DNA from: Isoetes taiwanensis
Taxonomy: Eukaryota > Streptophyta > Lycopodiopsida > Isoetales > Isoetaceae
NCBI GenBank assembly: GCA_021234155.1
Contig: JAJEKV010000014.1
Coordinates: 16,154,872-16,218,871 of the forward strand
Direction: 5' to 3'
Length of the DNA stretch: 64,000 nucleotides
Shown: positions 41,201 through 53,475 of the stretch, piece by piece
How positions within the stretch are numbered: the stretch's first letter is position 1
Layout: every line of letters begins with the position of its first letter
Notes under the pieces: generated by a model
Seen by the model: the letters and a program-made list of their open reading frames with translations, nothing else
Told to the model about the DNA's origin: nothing
Database searches by the model: none
Program-made: the position numbers and the translations under genes

Positions 41201-41810
41201 ACGCTCCATCAACAACCATGTAATCCAAGTGATGTCAAGCTTTTTCCCTTGATATATAAAATATGACCGTGCCACTGTACCAAATACTATGATCTTTGAC
41301 TTGTTCAGATTCACTTTCATACTCTTTTCCACACAAAAGTGTGCGATTATCAAAGTGTCCTTGTAGTTCTGGTGGGATGTCTGCGATAAGGCCAACATAG
41401 ATAGATAGATAGATAGATAGATTGTAATTTTTACGTCATGCCACATTGGCAGCATCCATGAAGACATATGATGGACCCCCATAGACTTGAACACAAGAAC
41501 TCAGAATTGCTAACCCAACGGACTAGCCACATTATCGGCATATAACTAAGTAGTCTCCTAGTCTGGTCCCAGCAATGCCTCTATCTCTAAGCCAATTCTC
41601 CAACTCGTCTATATATATACCAAACAAAGTCAGTGATAGAGAGCATCCTTGTCTCACTCCAATCGTACTACTGGCCTCCCTCATATCTGCTGCGACTTTG
41701 GCTATGATATCTTCATATAACCTTGAACCTGCGCCCCTAAGAGCCCCAATTTCAGAAGCCTTCAAGGTTGCTTTAACCTTGAATTTGGCAATATTTCATC
41801 CATGATTCAT
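41183..41810 (-). pseudogene. Non-LTR RT fragment (upstream half of the oldest LINE)
   Basis: The minus strand reads SEIGALRGAGSRLYEDIIAK, then STIGVRQGCSLSLTLFGIYI (RT motif 4/5), DELENWL, and, after a break containing a (TAGA)n run, FCVEKSMKVNLNKSKIIVFG and YQGKKLDIT. The YADD region is lost around the microsatellite. It is collinear with 6400-7150. Confidence 0.75.
41397..41421. repeat. (TAGA)n microsatellite
   Basis: Six tandem TAGA units within the RT relic. Confidence 0.9.
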
Positions 41811-42456
41811 ACAAGAATATTTTTTCAGTTCTAGCTGGTGGAGGGGGACTCCTGAGGGAGTTGGATATGGAGTAAATGGTCACGGACACCATATTTCTAC
41901 TCAACAAAAAGATATTGATATACATGAAACAGAGATATTACTCCATGCTATATTCTCTGAGGTGCATGCACCTTTACTCCCTTCTCAATCAAAACCCCAT
42001 GCAGAGGGAGTCCAGAGAAAATGATGAGTGAATATAATTATGCATGGATTTGGGAGGGCTTCCTTCTCCGCAATTCAAGACATAGTTCAAGGCAGATGCA
42101 CAAGTTAAGCATATGCTACATAAGCAATTGGCCCCAATAAAGCAAACAGCTTCTTTGCAATCTCAGAATACATGGAGATTCAAATGATTCTGTGAAATGA
42201 GTATCCTAACCGAGCTTTAGTGATTGGCTAAAGAAACATCTACTGTCACAGCATACCGAGAGAGTCGCAAAAGCCATCTCCTTTGCTTGAATACTAAATC
42301 CATGAGCCATATTTTCTTCTGCAGTAAGCTTAATGATTTCTGATCATGGCTCCATAATAAGTTTGATATTCCCCAAAATCAAGATCTGTTGTCTCTTCTT
42401 CAAGCAAATAATAAATTCCTGAACTCTATCATTCATACCGCTCTCTCAAACATTTG
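41811..42456. other. Unassigned sequence
   Basis: No recognised domain. The plus strand has about 60 open codons from 41835 (GYGVNGHGHHISTQQKDIDI...), possibly a gene relic. The rest has stops in all frames. Confidence 0.3.
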
Positions 42457-43381
42457 TGTGACGCTCCCTGCTAAACATACGGCGCCCGGCCGTACACTCG
42501 GCAGGAAATCCCCCGTCCGGCTCAACAACCGCACAGGCCCTTCGTAGACGGATGGGCAAACGGAGCGGACCAACAGAATATTAGAGGATATGCTACGAAA
42601 CTATGTCTGGAACAAGCAAGGTATGTGGGAAGAGTTTATTCACTTGGTGGAGTTTGCATATAATAGCACCAAGCAGGAATCATCCCAAATGTCGCCGTTC
42701 ATGATTAATTACGGCTACCAATGCCTGACTCCAGACACTTGGCACAACCCCATGTCAAAAGTGGAAATTTCGCAGCAAATATTGGGCAACATGCAGCAGC
42801 TCGTGGAAGAAGTTCGAGGATATCTTCTCGCAGCAAGGAGTCGACAAAAGAGCATCGCCGACAAACATCGAACAGTCAGAGAGTTCCAAGTTGGAGATGA
42901 TGTATGGCTCAAGATAAAAGTGAAGCAGGCGAAGCTCCGGATCGGAAATTGTAAGAAGCTTGCTCCAAGGTGGGCTGGACCCTTCAGAATAATCCAAAGT
43001 GTAGGTAACCAATCCTACAAGCTAGACTTGCCAGCACACTTAAAGATCCACAAAGTCTTCCACGTGAGTTTGCTGAAGAAGCATACTCCCAATCCAGATG
43101 AAGTCTTGGACACTCCAACGATGTTGGAAATGACAGAAGAGCAGATAGAAATAGTTCCAGAACTGATTCTTGATAAAGCGTTCAAGAAGACAAGGAGATC
43201 AGAGTTTCTCCAATACTTGGTCAAGTGGAAACACTTGCCGGTGGAAGACGCAACATGGGTACTTAAGAGAGATCTGATAAAGCAGTACCCACAGTTTATG
43301 GAGCAATGGGACGGCAAGGTCATCTCCGAAGAAATCGGCTCAGCCATGTCGATTTGTATAGATTTATGTCTTAATAGCTAA
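42457..43381 (+). pseudogene. Partial Ty3/gypsy: LTR start fused to integrase C-terminus and chromodomain
   Basis: About 90 bp of LTR start (TGTGACGCTCCCTGC..., 42457-42550), like the LTR at 50725, runs straight into integrase sequence [20 protein letters not shown]. An open frame then reads to 43381: LVEEVRGYLLAARSRQKSIA, FQVGDDVWLKIKVKQAKLRI, HLKIHKVFHVSLLKKHTPNP and a chromodomain FLQYLVKWKHLPVEDATWVL. The 264-codon frame is intact, but everything between the LTR start and the integrase end is missing. The left LTR type differs from the right LTR (44224-45727), so the structure is chimeric. Confidence 0.85.
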
Positions 43382-44210
43382 GAATAATCTACGCATGCAA
43401 CCTATGCTAGGTATGGGTTGCATGCGTTGTGACCGATGATGAGACCACTATGGTGATCTCTAGGACGTGGTGTAATGTCAATGTAGGCATGACTGCGGTT
43501 CCGCTTGGAAAGTCTACTTCTGTCCCACGGAAGTAGACGACCTCGAGAGATAAGAGGTCATTCAGGAATGCATGGATAGGGAAAGCACCTCTAGCCAATG
43601 CCTACGGGGAGGACACTATCCTTCACGCTCCATATACGAGAAGGACTCTATCCTCCATGCTGGGCAACTAAAGGTGTAGGCATGAGCACCATATAGGCAT
43701 TATAGGGCGCTGTCTCCACGGCCACGATGGAAGAAGCATCCTCTTCCTACGCCGGGAGATTAGCCATGCATTCATGTAGATAGTTGGGGTGGTTCCCTTA
43801 TAACCAAATTATAAATAATTAAAAATGGTACTAACGTAGTGTTGACCTGCAGGCCAATAGAGCGCTCCGGAGGGCAAGGAGGTCGAGCTACGAAGACTTG
43901 CAACACAAATTTTGTTGGAATGTGTTGCAAGGAATGAAGAATACCTCAGAGAATAATTGTATATATTAAAGTATTGATAAACTAAAACATTATGATAAGT
44001 AAAACTAATGGGTAACTTGTTGTAATGACATACGGATTGATAAGTTATTTGATTGAATAATAGTATAATAATATTCTAAAAATATTACCTTACGATAATC
44101 CTAATAAATGTGTAAGTATGATAATAGTATATTGTATGCATCAAGTTGATTGCAGGTTAGGAAGATCCCAAGGTGGGGAGACCCACGATGCTGCGGACAG
44201 CATCATTTTT
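43382..44210 (+). other. 3' non-coding region of the partial Ty3 element
   Basis: Related to 26030-26400 of the minus-strand element in reverse. It ends with a first PPT-like AAGGTGGGGAG (44170-44180) and the hairpin GATGCTGCGGACAGCATC (44187-44204). Confidence 0.6.
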
Positions 44211-44223
44211 AAGGTGGGGAGAA
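44211..44223 (+). other. Polypurine tract
   Basis: AAGGTGGGGAGAA directly before TGTGACG of the LTR. Confidence 0.85.
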
Positions 44224-45727
44224 TGTGACGTTCCAGTACGATATACGGTCTCAAGACGTATGCCGTACTGCACCGTCACGCGTACACGCCATTCCAACCG
44301 ACGTGTACGCCGACGTGTAACCAAGCAAGGGCGCCCTAGGGGGCAACTTGCAAGGGTGCGCACACTTAGCAATGTGCGCGCTTTAAACCTTTAACCAATT
44401 AAAGGCACGCCAAGGGTCATAGAAACCCTAAACCTAACTTATAGCCTATATAAGGCAACCAAACCCTAATTCTTCCCTTTTCCTCCACGAACCTTCCGAG
44501 CTCCAGTTCGCGCACCTCAAGAGTCAAATCCGACTTCCAAGAACTGCCCGTGCGCTCTAGCTCGTCAGATTCCCTTTCCGACTGCATCCCCAAGCAGGAC
44601 AGCGACATGGACGCATTCGGATCAAGAGGAGTGAACCAGGGATCAGGTATTTAGTCGATTTAATAGCCTAAACCATATTACAGTCATCGAATCAATAGGT
44701 TTAGCCTATTAAATTGCCCTTAGTAGCCAAGCAGATCCCCAGACTGGCCCTAACTAAAAAACCTAACTCTATGATATAGATTAGATCTTATTCTTTAGTT
44801 CTATGATGATGTGATGGATGGATGATTTCTGTGGACTCATTGTATTGGGAAGGGGGGTAGAGACCTACAGCTTAGTAGTTGATGCTCCTAGCTAGCCTCC
44901 TTAGCACACTGTAACTTCGGCCTGTGTACAAGAACCACACCTGGTTGTGGGTGAAGGGGCCAGACTGGCTCAGAAGGAGGTTCGTGTTCTGACTCTTGAC
45001 CGATCCCTCTGGTGTGTAAAGTCTACCGGGGATCATTGTGGACTAGGTCTAATGGCTTGCCACTGAGTGTGGGTAAGGCATGGGCTCGACACCCGTGGGG
45101 TGATGCGTCACTCTCCAGTGGGTTGAAGTCGAATAAGGGCAGTGGCCCTCTAGTCACCTTGAGTCAGCATGGAGATCTCTGGAGGGAGTGATCCCTACCT
45201 GCCCCATCGGAACTGGGGAGATGCAACCCAGGAATAGCCCCTTTGGCTATGCATCCGGCGGGCTACAGTCGGGTCCCAACACTCTTCAACCTACTCTGCA
45301 AAGTGTGCACAGGAGGGGCGGATGGAGTGGACAACCCTATGCCATGTTCTCATGCCAGCCAAATCCATTGTCATGAATTCTGTCTGCAATGAACTCTGGA
45401 GACCCAAGCCGTCAGTCATCCCCTGGAGTCTAAGCCTTGGGTAGGAACCCGTATGTATTGTGCTGATCTTTGTCTATGCAGATGTTGATGTACCACCCTT
45501 CGAGGTGGATATGTGATGATGTTGTATACTGACATGTATGTTTACGCTTCCGCAGCTAGGTAGGCCCTGAGGGAGACGGGGTAAAATGACCCCTTCATTC
45601 TTCCCACTGGAACTCATTACGGTTGCAGTGATATGTGGAGGGCCCTGTATCAGCATGGAACTGGTATGGGGGATGAACTCCTGTTTGTATACGGTGAGTG
45701 CACCGTATACGAATAGGGGACGTCACA
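44224..45727 (+). repeat. LTR (3') of the plus-strand Ty3 element, 1504 bp
   Basis: TGTGACGTTCCAG...GGACGTCACA. In plus orientation it matches the reverse complement of the 24662-36367 element's LTR at its start (TGTGACGTTCCAG, ATATACGGT) and middle, but is more diverged. No target duplication is visible (ATTTG left, CCAAT right). Confidence 0.85.
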
Positions 45728-45779
45728 CCAATGAGCTCCTTGATGTTACCAAATTCATCAAATATCCCCTGTGTTCCCT

Positions 45780-46137
45780 CTCTCCCCCATTTGACTCCGC
45801 TTCTTCCTCATCAGACAATTTAAACCTTGTACTAGATCTTTTGGCAGATTCAGCCTTGGTTTTCAAAGTTTTGAAGGTATTTCACACAGTTTAGAGAATC
45901 TCACAGAGACAGACACAACAAGTTTCTGTTTCTAGGCTCGACTTTTGGGCTCCCTGCATTTTTCCCTCCCCCAATTGACTCCTTTTCTTCCTCGTTGCAT
46001 AATTTCAACCTCCTAACCCGGAGCCAGATCCTTTGGCAGACTCAACTCTGTTTTTCAGAGTTTTGAAGATAACTGAGTTTAGAGAACTCAACACAACAAG
46101 TTTTCATTTCTACGCTCAACTCTTGGGCTCCTTTTGG
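45780..46137. repeat. Diverged tandem duplication, unit about 175-180 bp
   Basis: Two units (about 45780-45955 and 45963-46137) share the order tctcccccatttgactcc, gatcttttggcaga(t/c)tca, ttttgaagrta, cacaacaagtttc and ctcttgggctcc. Confidence 0.65.
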
Positions 46138-48133
46138 GATTAATTTTGTTTCACTCAGGCTGTTGCTTCTATTGGATTTCATCTGGATATATAGAGGCTC
46201 TTTATGCCCCCTCAATTTTGCTTTGTCTTGCATTGTTGTTATCTAAGATGTCATCATCTATGTATAACTTTTATTTTATGTTACCCCAAATGGTAATTTT
46301 AGAAGTCATTGGCTCTTTCTCCCTTACCGATGATTACTGTTGTATTTCCCTTTTATGGTTAATATAGAAACCTCCCTCCCTTTCAAAAAAAGGAAAAAAA
46401 AAACCTCCATGGACAGATGCAATTATTTAAAGCCACTCATACTTTATATGCTTTAATAATTGGTGTGTTCTCTTTGGTCGAAAGCTTTTCGGTTGAAAAC
46501 AACTAAGGTTACACTTTTAGATGCTATTGAACATTTGAAGGAGTAGCCATTTCAACAACTAATGTTACACTTTTAGATGCTATTGAACATTTGATTGAGT
46601 AACCATGGCGTCCACTAAAAAAGAATTGAACTTAAAAGACACAATTGTATAAGCTGGACAAGAGACCTGGCCACCATCTTCAAAATTGAATGTGTCATTT
46701 TCAAAGTTATGAAATCATCATTATGCAAAATAGTGCCAATCGCACCCAAGAAAATGGCATTTGTGATTTATGTACTAGAAATATTGCACTAAAGTATAAT
46801 TTAATAAATGGGGTTGCAAAATATGTCGGTAAAATCTATTTTTCATGATGATAATGGCGTATGTACGATGCGAAGCTAAAATGACATTTCATTCCGTCAT
46901 GGTAGAAAGATACTTAAGGACCCACACTTAATTCTTACACTTATAATTACCCATGCTTAAAGGTGGATCATATACTAGCAACAATGTGCAAGAGTGGTAA
47001 CCATTGTATGATGCCTTTCACTATGGTCAGAGAGCATTACTATAGATGATTCCTCCCCATCCTCCTTGCTCTGCATCCTAACTTAGAGCCTTACTAACTA
47101 GGTCACCCAAAGCTTGATGGACATGCCAGATTAGAATATGATACTAGCAGCTTCAAGAGATGTAACGTGGAATGGGAAGGGAGAAGGCATTCTTCCCCTG
47201 ACCTGTTGAGGCGCGACCAAATTCTACAGGTCAAGGGGCTGGCAAGAATGCTTGACCCATTTCAGTTACACGACGACAAGATAAGATTTACCTGATTCTA
47301 TAGGTTCCCGGAGGTGATTTGTAATTCTTGACAAGAACGATCCTAGAATTTGCAGGAACGCATACCCACTTACCTTGACGTGAAGGCATCCACTAAGGGC
47401 CAAGAGGGATAGCAACCAAAGTTTCATGTTTGATTCCTCTACTTCCCCCTAAGGTTGGGTGCACATGCGCAATCCCAGCCATCACCATCATGTAAAATGC
47501 CTCGCCCTTTTACGCCCATCATCACCAGCCATCCTTGCACAAGGTATAACAGGGCCCCTCTGTGGCGAGGGTAGCAAGTGAATCAGCTCAAATACGCCTC
47601 GAGGTAAGGCGGTTGTGATTGGGGAAGGGGTATTGTATTGTATTGTAACTCTTTCAAAACAAACTGGAATGTAAAGTTTTAAAACAGGATCAAAACTGAA
47701 CTGGGTGGGGTCCAGCCCTAATTTTTGTGTGCCCTAATAATGCGCTGCTAATAAGCAAGGAATATGGGATTAACGGAGAGTTGGCATATGGGGATGAATA
47801 TGGCTACCTGCCAACGGAGGACGGACCGGAACCGTATTAACAAGGCACAAGCAAGGTAAGGTCGGTCATGTCTATAATGGTAGGCCATACAATGTGCTTG
47901 CATAGGTGCATGAACCCGACCCAAAAGCCGCTCTTCTTATATTTCCGGGCATCTTTCCTCCCTTCTCCCTCGCCATGTCCCTCGATCCTCCAGCCCCTTT
48001 AGGTTTTCTTTCATTTCCAATTTCCGCCATAGCTTCTAAGCTTCTTTAGCCGCTCTGGAAGCCTCCTTTCTTGGATCTGCGTTTTTTGAATAAATATCCC
48101 TAATATTATCTTTTTACATCATGGCTATGGCGG
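46138..48133. other. Intergenic region with a 55-bp tandem repeat; leader of the next gene
   Basis: Two copies of AACAACTAAKGTTACACTTT plus 30 further bases lie at 46498-46605. No coding domains are seen up to about 47900. From 47930 the sequence is pyrimidine-rich (ctcttcttatatttccgggc) and looks like the core promoter and 5' UTR of the gene at 48134. Confidence 0.4.
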
Positions 48134-48460
48134 ATGCAAGTTTTTCAGAATGGATTGAGCTCAGAAGGATGGAAAAATGTTAGCTCATATGCAAATAATG
48201 CAAAAGCTGTGTTTTTTCTGATGTTGAAGAGGCCAGGTACTTATTTTTTGGACGTTTTAATAATGACTACATTTGAGTGTGCATCTATAGTTATGCTAGT
48301 ATGTGTGACAGTTCTGCTTCTTGTGGTGCCATTCTTCCTGCCTCCTCTGCCACCGCCCCCTCTTTTTTTACTGTTCATTCCGGTATTTATGTTCATGGTT
48401 ATTGTAGCTCTTGCATTTGTGCCGAGCAGACTTCCTCCATCCGTTTCAGTTGCCTTGTGA
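48134..48460 (+). CDS. Small membrane protein with proline-rich hydrophobic hairpin
   Basis: An open frame of 108 codons. A polar N-terminus (SYANNAKAVFFLMLKRPGTY) precedes a very hydrophobic segment, broken in the middle by PFFLPPLPPPPLFLLFIPVF, then VIVALAFVPS. The hydrophobic - proline knot - hydrophobic plan resembles lipid-droplet hairpins of the oleosin kind, but the length and exact knot differ, so this is only a shape-based suggestion. Another ATG lies at 48121 in a different frame (MAMADASFSEWIELRRMEK, then stop), so the true start, a splice or a consensus indel is uncertain. The pyrimidine-rich leader upstream supports a real transcript. Confidence 0.4.
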   Translation: MQVFQNGLSSEGWKNVSSYANNAKAVFFLMLKRPGTYFLDVLIMTTFECASIVMLVCVTVLLLVVPFFLPPLPPPPLFLLFIPVFMFMVIVALAFVPSRLPPSVSVAL

Positions 48461-50724
48461 TTCTCTGACACTGCATGCATTCTGGGCAATGCCTGAATGC
48501 CTGGCTTCTCAGAAGGGATCTCAGTTTACGCTTTCCTGATACAGGTTTTGATATGCTACATTTGGTTTTTAATATACCGATTGACACTGCAACTATTTGG
48601 AATATGACTTCCATGCAGCTGAGAATACAGAAATGATGTAATATATGCCCTTCCAAGCAGCATTTAGACTTGGAATGCAGAAATGTTGTTTTCCTTTTGA
48701 AGCTGGATCTTGGTTTTATTTTCTGATATGGGGATTGAAAGGGTGTTGCAGCATCAGAAACATCAGAAGCTTGATGCTAAAGTAGTAACATCACAAGATT
48801 TTGAAGGGGCAGCAAGTTGGCAGATGTTGAAGGCAAGTTGGATGCTAGGATCTTTTAAGGCAGGTGGCCATTATGACACATTTTACAACTTCCTGGTTGT
48901 CCCATCATCACCTCTGGTTCTTCTGAGAACTGCGTGCTTTTCTTAAACGGAACTATGATTTGTATGAGACAGGAAGGCTCTTTCAAAAAAAAAAAATTGC
49001 CCCAATGGGGAAGTCAACCATATATTAATCTGTTTCTTTACCTGAAAGGTGCGTGCACGCGACTCCCTGTATGAGTTTTCATGTCGGCAAATATTAACTC
49101 GATCCACTTGCGCAGCACTTGATTGATGTCTAATCTGTCTTCCAGCATATTCAGTGCCTAGGAATTGATAAGTGATAGCAACCGACAATGATGTAACCAT
49201 TCTTTTCTTCACAAGCACTTCCACTTTTCACACTGAATCTGAGCCTTGTGCCTTGTTATCAGGGAAGCTGACTTGATTCCTTGTAGTCTAATAAATAAAT
49301 AGTTTTATCTAGGAATTTGTCTTGATTCCTTCTTCTGGGAAATTGCTTCATCCTTAGTTTGATCAAATTTCGGTAAGTTTTATATTAGTTCAACTTAATT
49401 GGTCTATGCGAATCAGGCATTGCATAGATTAATTTCCTTTGTCTGTTCTACTTGTACTTGCCAAAAGAACGTCAAAATTCCTTTTCACGTGGTACAAATC
49501 ATATCATTAACTTTGAACACATTATTCACTAAAGACTTTAAAGTTTCCGACATTGAGTTGATCCACAACTACAATATTTGAAGCTCCCTTAATGCATTGA
49601 GCTTGAGAAAGTCTATATTTAATGAATTCTTGGAACAAACAAATTAATTTTACTTGCTTTCTTCATGAACTTATGTTTTGTAGGTTTCAAACACTTAATA
49701 AGAAACTCTAGTTCTTCTTCGGTAGAGGTCTTATCGGTGCTCGAATTTGACGGTCCGCGCTTAATTTTCGAGGGACGGGCAAAATAATTTTGCACCTTTC
49801 GCGTGACAAGAAGTTCCTAAATTCAAGCCTTTCAAATGCAATAAAAAATTTTAAGATCACAGAAACCAGTGTTTTTCCTCAAAAACAAGGCATGTTTCCA
49901 TTATAAGTTCATGAAATACATAATGAAGTCTGCATACTCAAAAACATAGATAGATACATAGAACAAGGCATGTTTCCATTATAAGTTCATGAAATACATA
50001 ATGAGCAGACGGATTGAAGAATTTCATGGTATTGAAGAATTTCATGGTATTTGGTTGGTTGGTACTTGTAATGCAAATGCAATGCTTGGAATGAAATAAT
50101 AAGAAATAAAAGATTTCTAATGTCAATGGTTCGTTGATATCTATAATGTATATTTTAAATTCGGTTAAAAAATGGGATGTATAGAGATATTATAATCAAT
50201 AATAATATAAATGTTTAAAATTTATAAAGATATATAGCAAGAAAAATGACGGGTGTTTCTCTGTTCTAGTCTTTCAAATGACAAGTATGTCTTGTAGTTG
50301 CCCTTCTCTATGATGGGCAATTGCTCAAGTGCTACCCTTCGTTTGCCATAAAAAAAAAAAAATTCACCTGTTTTGACGAGCAGAAATCCCAAAAACAGGC
50401 ATGAAAGCCGTCAAATTCGACCCCTGGCCGTCTTATCACAAAGATTAAATGATTTGGTTGTCTTATGTGTCAGGTACGAAAAGGTTGAGATATGAAAAGT
50501 ATGAATTCTATCAGTTTCTAATAGCATCAAAGGCTTGTAACTTAAAAATATTTAATGGATAATCGTTATCCCAACAGTTAAAATCACATCGCATATGGAC
50601 ATAGAAAAAGAAAAATGGATCACAATATAATGACAACAAAATAATGGACTATGATATGAATAATGAGGCTATATAGTCTTTCTCATATTATTATTTGTAT
50701 ATATAACATAATACTGACAGATCA
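48461..50724. other. Intergenic region with short direct repeats
   Basis: No confident gene. An open frame at 48710-48946 (+) has no domain. A direct repeat of about 43 bp (AACAAGGCATGTTTCCATTA...) occurs at 49884-49927 and 49964-50007. An 18-bp unit TATTGAAGAATTTCATGG is tandem at 50013-50050. A run of A lies at 50350-50361. Confidence 0.45.
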
Positions 50725-52322
50725 TGTGACGCTCCCTGAATATATACGACCCCCGGCCGTATACATACGGGGACTTTCCCCTCCCATGGCGACCATCGCG
50801 CCAGGAGCAGGGCCCTCCATCTAACCCGGGCCGTCTACGTAGAGACGCTCAGGTGAAGGACACGGAGGGGTCATTCGGCCCACGCCTTCGATGGGCGCCT
50901 ACGTCGCGGAAGCATGAATACAAGGGTTAGCACACAGCATAAATCACATATAAATAACCACCACGAAGGGTGGCACATCCATCCAAATACCAACGGCAAA
51001 GAATATGCATCTAAGACTAAGAAAACACCCAAAACCCAGGTTCTACCCCTACCGGACTCTAGTGGGGAGCGATCGATTTCTTTGGTCTCGTGGAGATCGG
51101 CAGACCGAATCTTGGCATGGTGTTGGGGCATAGAACATCGGCTAGGGTTGTCCACTCCATCCGCCCCTCCTGTGCACACTTTGCGGATGGGTCGAGTCAC
51201 GCCATGGCTTCGCTTATAGCCTTGGGAGACGTAGACTCTAGGGATCACCCTTTGAGTCTACTCCGTGTTCATGACACTGGTTCGATGAGGCGTGGTCGGG
51301 GAGGCGCCCCTTCCGGGATCACGCGGTGGTGTCGTGGGTGAGCTAGAGAATACGCGGCCGCTACAAATGACCCCCCGCGATCCGTGCAGACTTACTCACC
51401 CTAATTCTACTCAAAGTGCATGGTGCCCCATACGGGTCACACCACTACACCTGTGGAGTGTCGGACCCATACACGGCCCTCCACGTGGACCGGCCATCAG
51501 GCCTAGCCCCATTGTAGGAGTCTCGGGGAGCTTTTTATGCTCGTGCAAGACCCCACCCCTACTTCACCATCTTTGTGTCCCTTGTCCTGCGGTGCTAAGC
51601 CGCACCATAGCGTCTATGACCCGGTGGGCTCTTGTGCACAGGCCGAATCTAGTAGGGCATTTAAGGAAGTACTAGGAGCATTCTATACTTGAGCTCGTGA
51701 GGCCTCTACCCCCTTTTAACCCCTCAAGCATGGAATTTCTTGAACTAACTCATAGAGACATCGACCATTCCATATGAGCATCATTCATAATTGAACAATA
51801 TTCCTAGTTACCAAAGAAGGGTTAATCGAACCAAAGCTAGTCGACAAGAACACCAAAGTATTATTCTACAAATTGCAAATTAAACTACCAGCGACCGGTT
51901 GTTTCGGCTAGAGCCGTTGTCAAGGGTGCCTCCATAGTGTCTTTGTCTTGGGGTGGCAAAGAAGCGGTTAAAGGGTGTCTTGGCGATTAGCAGGTTCAAA
52001 GAATTGGGCCCCGAGCTTTAGTCGCTTCTCACAGCCGGTTGGGTCGAAATTGGGGTGAGATGGGGTGGGTATCGGTCACTTGGTGGCTTGGTTTAGAAAC
52101 CCCCATGCTAGCCACCCAGGTTATGCCAAATGGTGCCTTCCCACCATTAGGTGTCTTAATAGCAAGTATTTAGGTAATTATCCTTTATAATTAAGTTAGC
52201 ATAGCTAATTAAATCCATTGTGGCCAACCCCCTAGGTCAACATGCCCCATAGTGGTGTATCTATCTTGGGTGGCGTGTCAATATATTTATCATTATACCG
52301 TATAAATACTTGGAACGTCACA
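50725..52322 (-). repeat. 3' LTR of the second Ty3 element (1598 bp)
   Basis: TGTGACGCTCCCTGAATATA...GGAACGTCACA; a diverged match to 62172-63762. Confidence 0.88.
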
Positions 52323-52335
52323 TTCTCCCTCCTTA
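52323..52335 (-). other. Polypurine tract
   Basis: The minus strand reads TAAGGAGGGAGAA immediately before the LTR. Confidence 0.8.
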
Positions 52336-52840
52336 GAATTAATCTTTGTCCAAAGCATTGGGTTTAGATAGAATTATAGCAAAACACATTATGAAGGAAG
52401 GTAATTCCTTATTTTCGAAGATAATATATTAAAACTTTAAAGTTTAAAACAGTTTAAGCACCGAGGTGCATTGCACATGATTATGATAGTGAAAAAGTTC
52501 AAGGACCGAAGTCCAATATCAACACCAGAGTAGCACAAGAACAAAACATGTAGACAAAATAAAAGTAGACAAATCGGGTCATCAGCAACCCTCTATACAT
52601 GGGCAGGTCACGTACTGCTCACTGGCCTGCACATGTCAATACATGAGTACGTAGATAGTGTAAGTAGGTTGTGGTTGAAGGGACCACCCCCTATATAAAA
52701 AAAATGAAAAAAATAAAAATAAAAACTATACTACATGGTTTCCAAGCAGTTCGTGGTCATGTCCACATTGACAGTACACCACGTCCTAGGGAACACGAAG
52801 GTGATCCCATCATTGGTAACTATTATCAACTATGATGCAT
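52336..52840 (-). other. 3' non-coding region of the second Ty3 element
   Basis: AT-rich, with no coding signal, lying between the chromodomain and the polypurine tract. Confidence 0.6.
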
Positions 52841-53475
52841 CTACCCCTGTTCCGCATACTTCTTGGCGAAACAAGTCTTGCACTTACCGCCGGAAGCGGG
52901 GTTGATCGCATCGTTGATGGTGCGGCCTTGAGATTCCCGCATGAAGTCCGGATAGTGCTTGTCAAGGTCTATCTTCATCACCCACGTAGCATCCTCAACT
53001 GGTAAGTGTTTCCACTTAACCAAGTATTGCAACATTTGAGTCCTTTTGGTTTGTTTGTAAGCTCGATCAAGAAGAGCTTCAGGGACTATCTCGAGTTGCT
53101 CCTCCGTCATTTCTAGGAGGGTTGGGGTGTCCAAAACCTCCTCTGGATCAGGGGTGTGTTGCTTGAGAAGACTCACGTGAAAGACTTTATGGATCTTCAA
53201 GCGGGGCGGTAAATCCAAGCGATATGCCTGCTCTCCAACACGGTCAATAATCTTGAACGGTCCAGCCCATCTGGGTGCCAACTTCTTACAGTTACCAATC
53301 TTAAGCTTGGCTTGTTTCACCTTAATCTTAAGCCAAACTGATTCGCCCACCTGGAAATTGCGTGGGGTTCTGTGTTTGTCGGCCACACTCTTCTGACGAC
53401 TGCGTGCCGCTAATAAATAATCACGAACTTCTTCGACCAGCGCTTGCATCTCTAAGAGGAGTTGTTGAGAAACCT
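52841..53475 (-). pseudogene. Integrase C-terminus and chromodomain
   Basis: An open frame of 202 codons: RDYLLAARSRQKSVADKHRT, RLKIHKVFHVSLLKQHTPDP and a chromodomain MLQYLVKWKHLPVEDATWVM, then a short tail ending FAKKYAEQG. It is separated by a frameshift from the integrase core above. Confidence 0.85.

Noticed and set aside
44417-44608. Open frame within the LTR as a gene
   Set aside because: It lies wholly inside LTR sequence and has no domain.
42457-45727. Intact Ty3 element on the plus strand
   Set aside because: Gag, protease, RT and most of the integrase are missing, LTR types differ, and there is no target duplication.
48241-48656. Minus-strand open frames opposite the hydrophobic protein
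   Set aside because: Composition mirrors the proline/leucine codons of the plus-strand gene; no signature.
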